Of a stretch of DNA of 64,000 nt, positions 18,212-26,952 are shown piece after piece. Positions within the stretch are counted from its first letter, which is position 1. Each line of letters starts with the position of its first letter. The notes under the pieces were generated by a model that saw only the letters and a program-made list of their open reading frames with translations, was not told the origin of the DNA and made no database searches. This stretch comes from Rhizobium sp. BK196 (lineage in GTDB: Bacteria > Pseudomonadota > Alphaproteobacteria > Rhizobiales > Rhizobiaceae): assembly GCF_014193255.1 (NCBI RefSeq), contig NZ_JACHZB010000010.1:62001-126000 (forward strand), read 5' to 3'. Made by a program: the position numbers and the translations under genes.

Positions 18212-18229
18212 GCCGGCGATGAAGCCGGC
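18212..18229 (+). promoter_or_regulatory. small hairpin in the sucD-sucA leader
   Basis: GCCGGC repeats at 18212-18217 and 18224-18229 can pair with each other across a GATGAA loop. It is the middle one of three hairpins in the 170-bp gap between sucD and sucA. Being short and GC-rich, it could form by chance. Confidence 0.35.
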
Positions 18230-18244
18230 AAATTCATCTAAGTC

Positions 18245-18275
18245 AGGAGGCGGACGGAAGCGTCCGCGTAACACC
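18245..18275 (+). promoter_or_regulatory. sucA ribosome site with a hairpin spacer
   Basis: A perfect Shine-Dalgarno AGGAGG at 18245-18250 stands 25 bases before the sucA ATG, too far for normal use. The next 16 bases, CGGACG-GAAG-CGTCCG (18251-18266), form a perfect hairpin, and 9 bases then lead to the ATG at 18276. If the hairpin folds, the Shine-Dalgarno comes to an ideal distance. No other purine-rich site lies close to the ATG. The idea is an inference from geometry. Confidence 0.55.
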
Positions 18276-21260
18276 ATGGCACGGCAAGAAGCCAACGAGC
18301 AATTTCAGATCACCTCGTTTCTGGATGGCGCCAACGCTGCCTATATCGAGCAGCTCTACGCCCGTTATGAAGACGATCCCAACTCGGTAGACGACCAGTG
18401 GCGGTCTTTCTTCAAGGCGCTGGAAGACGATCCTGCTGATGTGAAGAAGGCGGCCAAGGGCGCTTCCTGGCGCAAGAAGAACTGGCCGCTGCAGGCAAGC
18501 GGCGATCTCGTCTCGGCACTGGATGGCGACTGGGGCATCGTCGAAAAGGTCATCGAAACCAAGGTTAAGGCGAAGGCCGAAGCCGCTGGCCAGCCGGCAA
18601 ATGCCGCCGATGTGCTGCAGGCGACGCGCGATTCCGTCCGCGCCATCATGATGATCCGCGCCTATCGCATGCGCGGCCATCTGCATGCCAAGCTCGATCC
18701 GCTCGGCATCGCCGCCCCGGTGGATGATTATCACGAGCTTGCGCCTGAAAATTACGGTTTCACGGCTGCAGACTACGATCGCAAGATCTTTATCGACAAC
18801 GTGCTCGGTCTCGAATACGCGACCATTCGCGAGATGATCGAGATTCTCGAGCGCACCTATTGCTCGACGCTCGGCGTCGAATTCATGCATATTTCCAATC
18901 CGGAAGAAAAGGCATGGATTCAGGAACGTATCGAAGGTCCGGACAAGGGCGTTGCCTTCTCGGCCGAAGGCAAGAAGGCGATCCTCGCCAAGCTCGTCGA
19001 AGCCGAAGGCTACGAACAGTTCCTCGACGTCAAGTTCAAGGGCACCAAGCGCTTCGGCCTCGACGGCGGTGAATCGCTCATTCCGGCGCTCGAACAGATC
19101 CTGAAGCGCGGCGGTTCTCTCGGCCTCAAGGAAGCCGTATTCGGCATGGCCCATCGCGGCCGCCTGAATGTGCTGTCCCAGGTCATGGGCAAGCCGCACC
19201 GCGCCATTTTCCACGAATTCAAAGGCGGTTCCTACGCGCCTGACGAAGTCGAAGGTTCCGGCGACGTGAAGTACCATCTCGGCGCTTCCTCCGACCGCGA
19301 ATTCGACGGCAATAAAGTGCACGTTTCGCTCACGGCAAACCCGTCGCATCTCGAAATCGTCGACCCTGTCGTCATGGGCAAGGCTCGCGCCAAGCAGGAC
19401 ATGAGCGCTACCGTCTGGGACGGCGACATCATTCCGCTGTCCGAACGCTCCAAGGTTCTGCCGCTTCTCATCCACGGTGACGCAGCTTTCGCCGGCCAGG
19501 GCGTCATTGCCGAAATCCTCGGCCTGTCCGGTCTTCGCGGCCATCGCGTCGCCGGCACGATGCACGTCATCATCAACAATCAGATCGGCTTCACGACGAA
19601 CCCCGCCTTCTCGCGCTCGTCGCCTTATCCGTCCGATGTCGCCAAGATGATCGAAGCGCCGATCCTGCACGTCAACGGCGACGATCCGGAAGCTGTCGTC
19701 TATGCGGCCAAGGTTGCGACCGAATTCCGTATGAAGTTCCACAAGCCTGTCGTGCTCGACATGTTCTGCTACCGCCGCTACGGCCACAATGAAGGCGATG
19801 AGCCGTCCTTCACGCAGCCGAAGATGTACAAGGTCATCCGTGGCCACAAGACGGTCCTGCAGCTCTATGCAGATCGTCTCGTCCGCGAAGGCCTGCTCAC
19901 CGACGGCGAAGTCGAAAAGATGAAGGCCGACTGGCGCGCCCATCTCGAGCAGGAGTTCGAAGCCGGTCAGCACTACAAGCCGAACAAGGCCGACTGGCTG
20001 GACGGTGAATGGTCCGGTCTGCGCACGGCAGACAATGCCGACGAACAGCGCCGCGGCAAGACCGCCGTGCCGATGAAGACGCTCAAGGATATCGGCCGCA
20101 AGCTGTCGGAAATTCCTGAAGGCTTCAATGCGCATCGCACTATCCAGCGCTTCATGGAAAATCGCGCCAACATGATCCAGAGCGGTGAAGGCCTCGACTG
20201 GGCGATGGCCGAAGCGCTGGCTTTCGGTGCGCTCGTCGTTGAGGGCCACAAGATCCGCCTATCCGGCCAGGATTGCGAACGCGGCACCTTCTCGCAGCGC
20301 CATTCGGTTCTCTACGATCAGGAAACCGAAGAGCGCTACATTCCGCTGGCGAACCTGTCGCCGACGCAGGCCCGTTACGAAGTCATCAACTCGATGCTTT
20401 CGGAAGAAGCCGTTCTCGGCTTCGAGTATGGCTACTCGCTGGCCCGCCCGAATGCGCTGACGCTCTGGGAAGCCCAGTTCGGCGACTTCGCAAACGGTGC
20501 ACAGGTCGTGTTCGACCAGTTCATCTCGTCTGGCGAACGCAAGTGGTTGCGCATGTCAGGTCTCGTCTGCCTGCTGCCGCATGGCTATGAAGGCCAGGGG
20601 CCGGAACACTCGTCCGCCCGTCTGGAGCGCTTTCTCCAGCTGTGCGCGGAAGACAACATGCAGGTCGCCAACGTTACGACCCCGGCGAACTACTTCCACA
20701 TCCTGCGCCGCCAGCTGAAGCGTGACTTCCGCAAGCCGCTGATCCTGATGACGCCGAAGTCGCTGCTGCGCCACAAGCGCGCGGTCTCGACGCTTGCCGA
20801 AATGGCCGGCGAATCCTCCTTTCACCGTCTCCTGTGGGACGATGCGGAAGTTATCAAGGATGGTCCCATCAAGCTGCAGAAGGACGCAAAGATCCGTCGG
20901 GTCGTCATCTGCACCGGCAAGGTCTATTACGACCTCCTGGAAGAGCGGGAAAAGCGCGGCATCGACGACATCTACCTGCTGCGCATCGAACAGCTCTATC
21001 CGTTCCCGGCCAAGGCGCTCATCAACGAGCTGTCCCGCTTCCGCAACGCCGAGATGGTTTGGTGCCAGGAAGAGCCGAAGAACATGGGCGCCTGGTCGTT
21101 CATCGACCCGTATCTCGAGTGGGTGCTCGCTCATATTGATGCGAAGTATCAGCGTGTTCGCTACACGGGCCGGCCGGCCGCCGCTTCGCCGGCAACTGGC
21201 CTGATGTCCAAGCATCTGTCGCAGCTCGCCGCGTTCCTCGAGGATGCGCTGGGCGGCTAA
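18276..21260 (+). CDS. sucA: 2-oxoglutarate dehydrogenase E1 component
   Basis: The 994-residue TPP-dependent E1 subunit decarboxylates 2-oxoglutarate and passes the succinyl group to lipoyl-SucB. It shows the N-terminal FLDGANAAYIEQLYARY, GMAHRGRLNVLSQVMGK, the TPP/Mg segment GDAAFAGQGV with NNQIGFTT, and the C-terminal transketolase region LPHGYEGQGPEHSSARLER. Length matches rhizobial SucA. The ATG at 18276 gives MARQEANEQFQIT; further in-frame codons to 18171 cover the structured leader and have no family similarity. Confidence 0.98.
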   Translation: MARQEANEQFQITSFLDGANAAYIEQLYARYEDDPNSVDDQWRSFFKALEDDPADVKKAAKGASWRKKNWPLQASGDLVSALDGDWGIVEKVIETKVKAKAEAAGQPANAADVLQATRDSVRAIMMIRAYRMRGHLHAKLDPLGIAAPVDDYHELAPENYGFTAADYDRKIFIDNVLGLEYATIREMIEILERTYCSTLGVEFMHISNPEEKAWIQERIEGPDKGVAFSAEGKKAILAKLVEAEGYEQFLDVKFKGTKRFGLDGGESLIPALEQILKRGGSLGLKEAVFGMAHRGRLNVLSQVMGKPHRAIFHEFKGGSYAPDEVEGSGDVKYHLGASSDREFDGNKVHVSLTANPSHLEIVDPVVMGKARAKQDMSATVWDGDIIPLSERSKVLPLLIHGDAAFAGQGVIAEILGLSGLRGHRVAGTMHVIINNQIGFTTNPAFSRSSPYPSDVAKMIEAPILHVNGDDPEAVVYAAKVATEFRMKFHKPVVLDMFCYRRYGHNEGDEPSFTQPKMYKVIRGHKTVLQLYADRLVREGLLTDGEVEKMKADWRAHLEQEFEAGQHYKPNKADWLDGEWSGLRTADNADEQRRGKTAVPMKTLKDIGRKLSEIPEGFNAHRTIQRFMENRANMIQSGEGLDWAMAEALAFGALVVEGHKIRLSGQDCERGTFSQRHSVLYDQETEERYIPLANLSPTQARYEVINSMLSEEAVLGFEYGYSLARPNALTLWEAQFGDFANGAQVVFDQFISSGERKWLRMSGLVCLLPHGYEGQGPEHSSARLERFLQLCAEDNMQVANVTTPANYFHILRRQLKRDFRKPLILMTPKSLLRHKRAVSTLAEMAGESSFHRLLWDDAEVIKDGPIKLQKDAKIRRVVICTGKVYYDLLEEREKRGIDDIYLLRIEQLYPFPAKALINELSRFRNAEMVWCQEEPKNMGAWSFIDPYLEWVLAHIDAKYQRVRYTGRPAAASPATGLMSKHLSQLAAFLEDALGG

Positions 21261-21278
21261 CAAAAAGGGGGAAGCGCG

Positions 21279-21596
21279 ATGGCATATTTCTTCATGAAAC
21301 TTGTGCCGCCGCGCTCCACGTTCCCGCATGACGGGACCGGGGAGGAGATGGCTGCGATGAAGCGCCATGCCGAATATTGGCACCAGAACGCTCTTGCGGG
21401 ATCGGCGATTGCCGTCGGCCCCGTCTTCGCGGGCGAAGGGGCATTCGGCATCGCGGTCGTCGAGGTTGCGGACCAGGCGGCAGCGCAGGCGCTTGCCGAT
21501 GCGGACCCGATCGTCTCTTCCGGCCTCGGTTTCCGTTTCGATGTCTCGCCAATGCCCTCAATCATTCTCCGGCCGCAGGCCGAGACCGCTATCTAA
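21279..21596 (+). CDS. YciI-like protein between sucA and sucB
   Basis: The 105-residue protein looks like a divergent single YCII-related domain: MAYFFMKLVPPRSTFP, an alpha helix with the conserved-looking HAEYWHQ, then AVGPVFAGEGAFG, and DADPIVSSGLGF. GGGGGAAGCG precedes the ATG. It is 18 bp after sucA and 31 bp before sucB, so it is part of the operon. No reaction can be assigned. Confidence 0.78.
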   Translation: MAYFFMKLVPPRSTFPHDGTGEEMAAMKRHAEYWHQNALAGSAIAVGPVFAGEGAFGIAVVEVADQAAAQALADADPIVSSGLGFRFDVSPMPSIILRPQAETAI

Positions 21597-21627
21597 CACG
21601 ATAACAAGCACAATCAGGATTTGAACA

Positions 21628-22878
21628 ATGGCCACAGAAATCCGCGTTCCAACACTCGGTGAATCCGTCAGCGAGGCAACCGTCGGCACCTGGTTCAAGA
21701 AGGTCGGCGACGCCGTCAAGGCTGACGAGCCCATTCTCGAGCTTGAAACCGACAAGGTGACCATCGAAGTTCCGGCGCCGGCATCAGGCACGCTCTCAGA
21801 AATCGTCGCCCAGGCTGGCGAGACGGTTGGTCTCGGCGCGCTTCTCGGCCAGATCGCAGAAGGTGCGGCAGCCGCCGCTGCGCCCGCTGCCGCCGCCCCG
21901 GCGGCCGCACCTGCGGCTCCGGCCCCGACGCCGGCTGCTCCGGCAGCAACTGCCGCTGCTCCCGCCACGTCGGTATCGTCCATGCCGCCGGCTCCGGCCG
22001 CGGCAAAGATGCTCGCAGAAAACAATCTGTCTGCCGAGCAGGTCGATGGCAGCGGCAAGCGCGGCCAGGTTCTGAAGGGTGACGTCATCGCCGCCGTCGC
22101 CAAGGCTGCGGCGGCTCCGGCCGCCGCTGCTCCGGCAGCACCCGTTGCAGCGCGTGGCCCATCGACGGTCGAAGACGCCGCCCGCGAAGAGCGCGTGAAG
22201 ATGACGCGCCTGCGCCAGACGATCGCAAAGCGCCTGAAGGATGCACAGAACACGGCTGCGATGCTGACCACCTACAACGAGGTGGACATGAAGGCGGTCA
22301 TGGACCTGCGCAACAAATACAAGGATGTCTTCGAGAAGAAGCACGGCGTGAAACTCGGCTTCATGGGTTTCTTCACCAAGGCGGTCACGCATGCGCTGAA
22401 AGAACTGCCGGCCGTTAACGCCGAGATCGACGGCACCGACATCATCTACAAGAACTACTGCCACGTCGGCATGGCCGTTGGCACCGACAAAGGCCTCGTC
22501 GTCCCGGTCATCCGCGACGCCGACCAGATGTCGATTGCCGAAGTCGAGAAGGAACTTGGACGTCTCGCCAAGGCGGCTCGTGACGGTTCGCTTTCGATGG
22601 CCGAAATGCAGGGCGGCACCTTCACCATCACCAATGGTGGCGTTTACGGCTCGCTGATGTCCTCGCCGATCCTCAATGCACCGCAGTCGGGCATTCTCGG
22701 GATGCACAAGATCCAGGAGCGTCCGGTCGCCATCGGCGGTCAGGTCGTCATCCGCCCGATGATGTATCTGGCGCTCTCCTACGACCACCGCATCGTCGAC
22801 GGCAAGGAAGCCGTGACCTTCCTCGTGCGCGTCAAGGAAAGCCTGGAAGATCCGGAACGTCTGGTTCTGGACCTCTAA
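21628..22878 (+). CDS. sucB: 2-oxoglutarate dehydrogenase E2 (dihydrolipoyl succinyltransferase)
   Basis: The 416-residue core protein has an N-terminal lipoyl domain with Lys43 in ETDKVT, an Ala/Pro-rich swinging linker (about residues 75-115), a peripheral subunit-binding domain (about 115-152, ending GDVIAAVAK), and the catalytic domain with SYDHRIVDGKEA near the end. It receives the succinyl group from SucA and gives it to CoA. One lipoyl domain is the normal number for SucB. Confidence 0.98.
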   Translation: MATEIRVPTLGESVSEATVGTWFKKVGDAVKADEPILELETDKVTIEVPAPASGTLSEIVAQAGETVGLGALLGQIAEGAAAAAAPAAAAPAAAPAAPAPTPAAPAATAAAPATSVSSMPPAPAAAKMLAENNLSAEQVDGSGKRGQVLKGDVIAAVAKAAAAPAAAAPAAPVAARGPSTVEDAAREERVKMTRLRQTIAKRLKDAQNTAAMLTTYNEVDMKAVMDLRNKYKDVFEKKHGVKLGFMGFFTKAVTHALKELPAVNAEIDGTDIIYKNYCHVGMAVGTDKGLVVPVIRDADQMSIAEVEKELGRLAKAARDGSLSMAEMQGGTFTITNGGVYGSLMSSPILNAPQSGILGMHKIQERPVAIGGQVVIRPMMYLALSYDHRIVDGKEAVTFLVRVKESLEDPERLVLDL

Positions 22879-22893
22879 GCGGAGCGATCTGCC

Positions 22894-23634
22894 ATGCGAG
22901 ACCGGATCATGCGAGCGGCAGGCGCAGTATTCTGCGCCATGGTTGCGTTCATGCCGGTCTCGGCTCTCGCTTTCGACGTGAACAAGGCGAGCAGCAATTT
23001 CGACCTCGTGTCGCTCAGCGATGCGGAGCTTTCCGCACGCTCCCTCAAGACGGTCGATATGGGCAATGTCGAGCTCACTTCCGGCCATATCGTCGCCGCT
23101 GATCCGCTGGCGCAGCCGGACCGGCCGGCCTTCGCAAGAACGGTTCCTGCAGGCGACTATCCGGTGCGACTCTATGAGGCTTTCGGGCGTGTTGCCGCCG
23201 CCAGCATGCGTTTCGGCGAAGGCAAGCCCGATCATTGGGAGCTTGCGACCGTTCCCGGTCAGGATATCGCGACGCTCAAGGATGACGAGATCTTCGGCTA
23301 CCCCGTCGATGCAGGCCTCGGCAGCTACATGGATGCCGATACGCTCGACCTGATCGGGGAGCGCGAGCAACAGGTGCAGGGTCAGAAGCCCGATTCCGAC
23401 GCGAATTACTATGACGACGTGCTCGCTCCGGAGCTCGATGCCAACAAGGGTGTCTATGCCCTGCACCGGCCAATGGCCGGCAAGAAGGGCAATGTCGCAA
23501 TCTTCTGGAGCGGCTCGGGCGACGGCTTCTATCCCGTGTTTTGGGGCATGGACAAGGATGAGCATCCACTGGTGCTGCTGACGGATTTCCAGGTCATCAA
23601 AAACGCCGACGGGCGCAGAAAGCCGAGCCTCTAA
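22894..23634 (+). CDS. secreted DUF4241-like protein
   Basis: The 246-residue protein has a signal peptide (hydrophobic stretch about 8-24, cleavage after SALA) and a mature domain with the segment IFWSGSGDGFYPVFWGMDK, strongly like the G-D-G-x-Y-P-x-x-W-G core of DUF4241 proteins. Function is unknown. It follows sucB by 15 bp and overlaps the start of the next ORF (TAATG), so it sits in the operon between E2 and E3. DUF4241 genes are often found near toxin-immunity loci, but nothing here supports such a role. Confidence 0.75.
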   Translation: MRDRIMRAAGAVFCAMVAFMPVSALAFDVNKASSNFDLVSLSDAELSARSLKTVDMGNVELTSGHIVAADPLAQPDRPAFARTVPAGDYPVRLYEAFGRVAAASMRFGEGKPDHWELATVPGQDIATLKDDEIFGYPVDAGLGSYMDADTLDLIGEREQQVQGQKPDSDANYYDDVLAPELDANKGVYALHRPMAGKKGNVAIFWSGSGDGFYPVFWGMDKDEHPLVLLTDFQVIKNADGRRKPSL

Positions 23635-23648
23635 TGGGTGGAGAGCAA

Positions 23649-24161
23649 ATGGCTACAAAACGGAAGGGTCTGGCAGCGATCGTTATCGCCGCACTGTCCT
23701 GGACGCCGGCTTCCGCCATCGCTGTCGAGTGCAAGCAGGCCAGCGCGATCTATGGAGATCGTGACGGTGCCTATGAACTGCGCTTCTCGCCGATTACCTC
23801 CGAGGCCATGACCTCGACCCATCAATTCAAGCTCAGCGCGTTGAAGAGCCCTGTCGTCATGAATGGCTATGTGATGCCATCCGACGATCCGGAGCGGACC
23901 ATGGGCATGGTGATGTTCAACTGCCCGGATGGCGATGTCACCGGCGCCGATCTCGATGCCTGCATGGTCTGGCAGGGCTTCGTTTATCGCGCAAGCGCCA
24001 GTGGCGGGCTCGATAATTTGCAGTCCGGTGACAGTCCGGCGGCGGAGAGGATCGTCTTTCCCGGCCTCGGCCCGGCAATCCGCCAGTCTTCGGCTTGGGG
24101 TGACGGCAAGGCAAAGGTCGCGCCGTGGGATGTCCTCGATTTCAAAGGATGCGCACAATGA
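23649..24161 (+). CDS. secreted protein of unknown function
   Basis: The 170-residue protein has a signal peptide ending near ASAIAVEC, and the mature part contains three further cysteines (MFNCPDGD, DACMVW and FKGCAQ), so disulfides in the periplasm are likely. The start at 23649 follows GGAGAG; another ATG at 23634 overlaps the previous stop codon (TAATG). I do not recognise a family. Its stop overlaps the next start as ATGA. With its neighbour it makes a pair of exported proteins inside a cytosolic TCA operon. Confidence 0.72.
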   Translation: MATKRKGLAAIVIAALSWTPASAIAVECKQASAIYGDRDGAYELRFSPITSEAMTSTHQFKLSALKSPVVMNGYVMPSDDPERTMGMVMFNCPDGDVTGADLDACMVWQGFVYRASASGGLDNLQSGDSPAAERIVFPGLGPAIRQSSAWGDGKAKVAPWDVLDFKGCAQ

Positions 24162-24910
24162 CTGATGGTCCCGTTCTGCTCGTGACCGGCGGCAGCCGCG
24201 GCATTGGTGCTGCAGCTTGCCTGGTTGCCGCCCGCCATGGCTGGCGCGTTGCGGTGAACTACGCCTCGAACGAGGTTGCGGCAAATGCCGTCGTTTCCGA
24301 GATCAAGAAGGCCGGCGGCGATGCGATCGCCATCAAGGGTGATGTCGGCAATGCCGCCGATATCGTCTCAATGTTCGAGGCGGTCGATAGATATTTCGGG
24401 CGGCTGGACGGGCTGGTGAACAATGCCGGTATCGTCGATCACACCGCGCGTGTTGATGAAATGTCCGTCGATCGTCTCGAACGGATGATGCGGATCAATG
24501 TGACCGGTTCCATTCTCTGCGCCGGTGAGGCAGTGCGGCGCATGTCAACCGAGCGTGGCGGGCAGGGCGGTGCGATCGTCAACATCTCCTCCATGGCCGC
24601 AGTGCTCGGCGGATCTGCGCAATATGTCGACTATGCCGCCTCCAAGGGAGCAATCGATGCTTTTACGGTCGGGCTTTCCAAAGAAGTCGCGGCTGAAGGC
24701 GTCAGAGTGAATGCGATCCGCCCCGGCATCATCGAAACGGATATTCATGCCTCCGGCGGACAACCGGACAGGCCAAAAGAAATGGCTTCATCGATCCCGA
24801 TGAAGCGAGCCGGACAAGCGGAAGAAGTAGCCGATGCGATCGTCTATCTGCTCTCGCCTTCGGCATCCTACATAACAGGCGCGATCCTCAATGTGAGCGG
24901 CGGGCGCTAG
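24158..24910 (+). CDS. SDR family oxidoreductase
   Basis: This 250-residue classical short-chain dehydrogenase has TGGSRGIGAA near residue 10, NNAG in the middle, the catalytic Ser of NISSMAA and the YAASKGA (YxxxK) motif, and ends with a typical ITGAILNVSGGR. It should reduce a carbonyl or oxidise an alcohol with NAD(P)(H); the substrate is unknown. The start overlaps the previous stop (ATGA), and lpdA follows after 23 bp. Confidence 0.92.
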   Translation: MTDGPVLLVTGGSRGIGAAACLVAARHGWRVAVNYASNEVAANAVVSEIKKAGGDAIAIKGDVGNAADIVSMFEAVDRYFGRLDGLVNNAGIVDHTARVDEMSVDRLERMMRINVTGSILCAGEAVRRMSTERGGQGGAIVNISSMAAVLGGSAQYVDYAASKGAIDAFTVGLSKEVAAEGVRVNAIRPGIIETDIHASGGQPDRPKEMASSIPMKRAGQAEEVADAIVYLLSPSASYITGAILNVSGGR

Positions 24911-24933
24911 TCAATAACGTAAAGGGAAAAGCA

Positions 24934-26337
24934 ATGTCCTATGATGTGATTGTTATCGGAACCGGCCCCGGCGGCTATGTCGCGGCAATCAAGGCCGCCC
25001 AACTCGGCCTCAAGGTCGCTGTCGTCGAGAAGCGCGCCACCTATGGCGGCACCTGCCTGAATGTCGGCTGCATCCCCTCCAAGGCGCTGCTGCACGCTTC
25101 CGAAATGTTCCATGCAACGCATCACATGGATGAACTCGGCATCGAGGTCGCTGCTCCGAAGCTCAATCTGGAAAAGATGCTGGCGCATAAGGATGCGACG
25201 GTAAAGTCCAATGTTGACGGCGTGGCCTTCCTGTTCAAGAAGAACAAGATTGAAGCCTTCCATGGCACTGGCAAGATCGTTTCTGCCGGCAAGGTTTCCG
25301 TGACTGCCGAAGACGGCACGGTGCAGGAAATCGAAGGCAAGAACATCGTCATCGCCACGGGTTCCGACGTTGCCGGCATTCCGGGCGTCAAGGTCGATAT
25401 CGATGAGAAGATTATCCTGTCCTCTACAGGCGCCATTGCACTGGAAAAGGTGCCGGAAACGATGATCGTCGTCGGCGGCGGCGTCATCGGCCTCGAGCTT
25501 GGTTCGGTCTGGTCGCGCCTCGGTGCGAAGGTCACCGTCATCGAATTTCTCGACAAGATCCTCGGTGCGATGGATGCCGATGTTTCCAAGCAGTTCCAGC
25601 GCATGCTCGGCAAGCAGGGCATCGATATCAAGCTGAGCTCCAAGGTGACCGGCGTCGAGAAGGGTGACAAGGGCGCCAAGGTGGCGTTTGAGCCTGTCGC
25701 CGGCGGTGCAGCCCAGACGCTTGAAGCCGATGTCGTCCTGATCTCCACGGGCCGCATTCCCTACACGGCTGGTCTTGGTCTCGAAGAAGCGGGCGTCAAG
25801 CTCGACAATCGCGGCCGCGTCGAAATCGACGGTCACTTCAAGACCAATGTCGAGGGCATCTATGCGATCGGCGACGTCGTGCAGGGCCCGATGCTGGCGC
25901 ACAAGGCCGAAGACGAGGGTGTCGCGCTCGCCGAAATCCTCGCGGGCCAGCACGGGCATGTGAACTACGACGTCATCCCGAGCGTCGTCTACACGCAGCC
26001 GGAAGTCGCCTCCGTTGGCAAGACCGAGGAAGAGTTGAAGGCTGCCGGTGTCGCTTACAAGGTCGGCAAGTTCCCATTCACGGCAAACGGCCGCGCCCGC
26101 GCGATGCTGGCGACCGAAGGTTTCGTGAAGATTCTGTCCGACAAGGAAACCGACCGCGTGCTCGGCGGCCATATCGTCGGCTTCGGCGCCGGCGAGATGA
26201 TCCACGAGATTACCGTGCTGATGGAATTCGGCGGTTCGGCAGAGGATCTCGGCCGCACCTGCCATGCGCATCCGACCATGTCGGAAGCCGTGAAGGAAGC
26301 AGCGCTCGCCGCCTTCTTCAAGCCGATCCATATGTAA
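24934..26337 (+). CDS. lpdA: dihydrolipoyl dehydrogenase (E3)
   Basis: The 467-residue flavoprotein reoxidises the dihydrolipoyl group of SucB with NAD. The redox disulfide is Cys41 and Cys46 in GGTCLNVGCIPSKALL; other landmarks are the FAD motif GTGPGGYVAA, the NAD motif VGGGVIGLELG, and the catalytic His in CHAHPTMSEA. It closes the mdh-suc locus and is followed by a strong terminator. Confidence 0.97.
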   Translation: MSYDVIVIGTGPGGYVAAIKAAQLGLKVAVVEKRATYGGTCLNVGCIPSKALLHASEMFHATHHMDELGIEVAAPKLNLEKMLAHKDATVKSNVDGVAFLFKKNKIEAFHGTGKIVSAGKVSVTAEDGTVQEIEGKNIVIATGSDVAGIPGVKVDIDEKIILSSTGAIALEKVPETMIVVGGGVIGLELGSVWSRLGAKVTVIEFLDKILGAMDADVSKQFQRMLGKQGIDIKLSSKVTGVEKGDKGAKVAFEPVAGGAAQTLEADVVLISTGRIPYTAGLGLEEAGVKLDNRGRVEIDGHFKTNVEGIYAIGDVVQGPMLAHKAEDEGVALAEILAGQHGHVNYDVIPSVVYTQPEVASVGKTEEELKAAGVAYKVGKFPFTANGRARAMLATEGFVKILSDKETDRVLGGHIVGFGAGEMIHEITVLMEFGGSAEDLGRTCHAHPTMSEAVKEAALAAFFKPIHM

Positions 26338-26364
26338 GATTAAATATCAGCAATTATTCATAAT

Positions 26365-26395
26365 GCCGCTTGCCTTCGGGCAGGCGGCTTTTTTA
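26365..26395 (+). terminator. rho-independent terminator of the mdh-suc-lpd locus
   Basis: GCCGCTTGCC-TTCG-GGCAGGCGGC forms a 10-bp stem (one G-U pair) with a TTCG tetraloop and is followed directly by TTTTTTATTT. It lies 28 bp after lpdA and is the clearest terminator in the window. Confidence 0.93.
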
Positions 26396-26439
26396 TTTAA
26401 CAGGCAAGCTTCGCTAACTATTTGACGAAAGCCAAGAAA

Positions 26440-26940
26440 ATGAATGTCCGCGTCGTTGTCGGCTACAGCCTTTCCCAACGGTTCCTTCACTGGGCGACCG
26501 TGCTCCTGGTCCTTTTCAATCTTCTTTTGCCTGATGGCATGAATGCCTGGCAGCGGCTTGTCCGCCATGGCGGCACGCCATCGCCGGAACAGATCGCTTC
26601 GGCCAATATCCACGCCTATGTCGGTATCGCAATCCTGCTTATGACGGTCCTGAGGCTCGGCCTGCGCTTCGTGCAGGGCGTTCCGCTCAAAGCCTCAGAC
26701 GAACCGGCAATCTTTCGGTTCGCTGCACGGCTGGCGCATGCGAGCCTCTATCTGCTGCTGCTCGCCCTGCCGGCGTCAGGCATTGCGGTCTATTATTTTG
26801 GTGCGCAAGCATTGGGCTCGCTGCATGCCGACGTCCTGAAGCTCATCCTCTGGATCGTCATTGTCGCGCATGTCTTTGGTGCGTTGGTCCACCAGTTCTA
26901 TTGGAAGACCGATGTGTTGCGGCGGATGACTGTCGGTTAA
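26440..26940 (+). CDS. cytochrome b561 family membrane protein
   Basis: The 166-residue protein has four transmembrane helices and histidines in positions that fit two b-type hemes: RFLHWATV in helix 1, NIHAYVG in helix 2, ARLAHASLYLL in helix 3 and VAHVFGALVHQFY in helix 4. Related CybB-like proteins move electrons in the inner membrane, for example as superoxide:ubiquinone oxidoreductases. The ATG at 26440 is preferred; a TTG at 26422 would add six residues. It starts a new unit after the lpdA terminator. Confidence 0.88.
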   Translation: MNVRVVVGYSLSQRFLHWATVLLVLFNLLLPDGMNAWQRLVRHGGTPSPEQIASANIHAYVGIAILLMTVLRLGLRFVQGVPLKASDEPAIFRFAARLAHASLYLLLLALPASGIAVYYFGAQALGSLHADVLKLILWIVIVAHVFGALVHQFYWKTDVLRRMTVG

Positions 26941-26952
26941 GCGATAAGGCGG

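Noticed and set aside
18243..20249. 668-codon open frame on the minus strand opposite sucA
   Set aside because: GC-rich codon bias of sucA removes stops on the other strand; the translation shows no motifs.
22894..23634. DUF4241 protein as an immunity or toxin component
   Set aside because: No toxin-like partner or secretion gene is nearby; the gene is embedded in a metabolic operon.
24158..24910. SDR assigned as FabG
   Set aside because: The general SDR motifs are present, but the fatty-acid context (acpP, fabD, fabF) is absent, so only a family-level call is justified.
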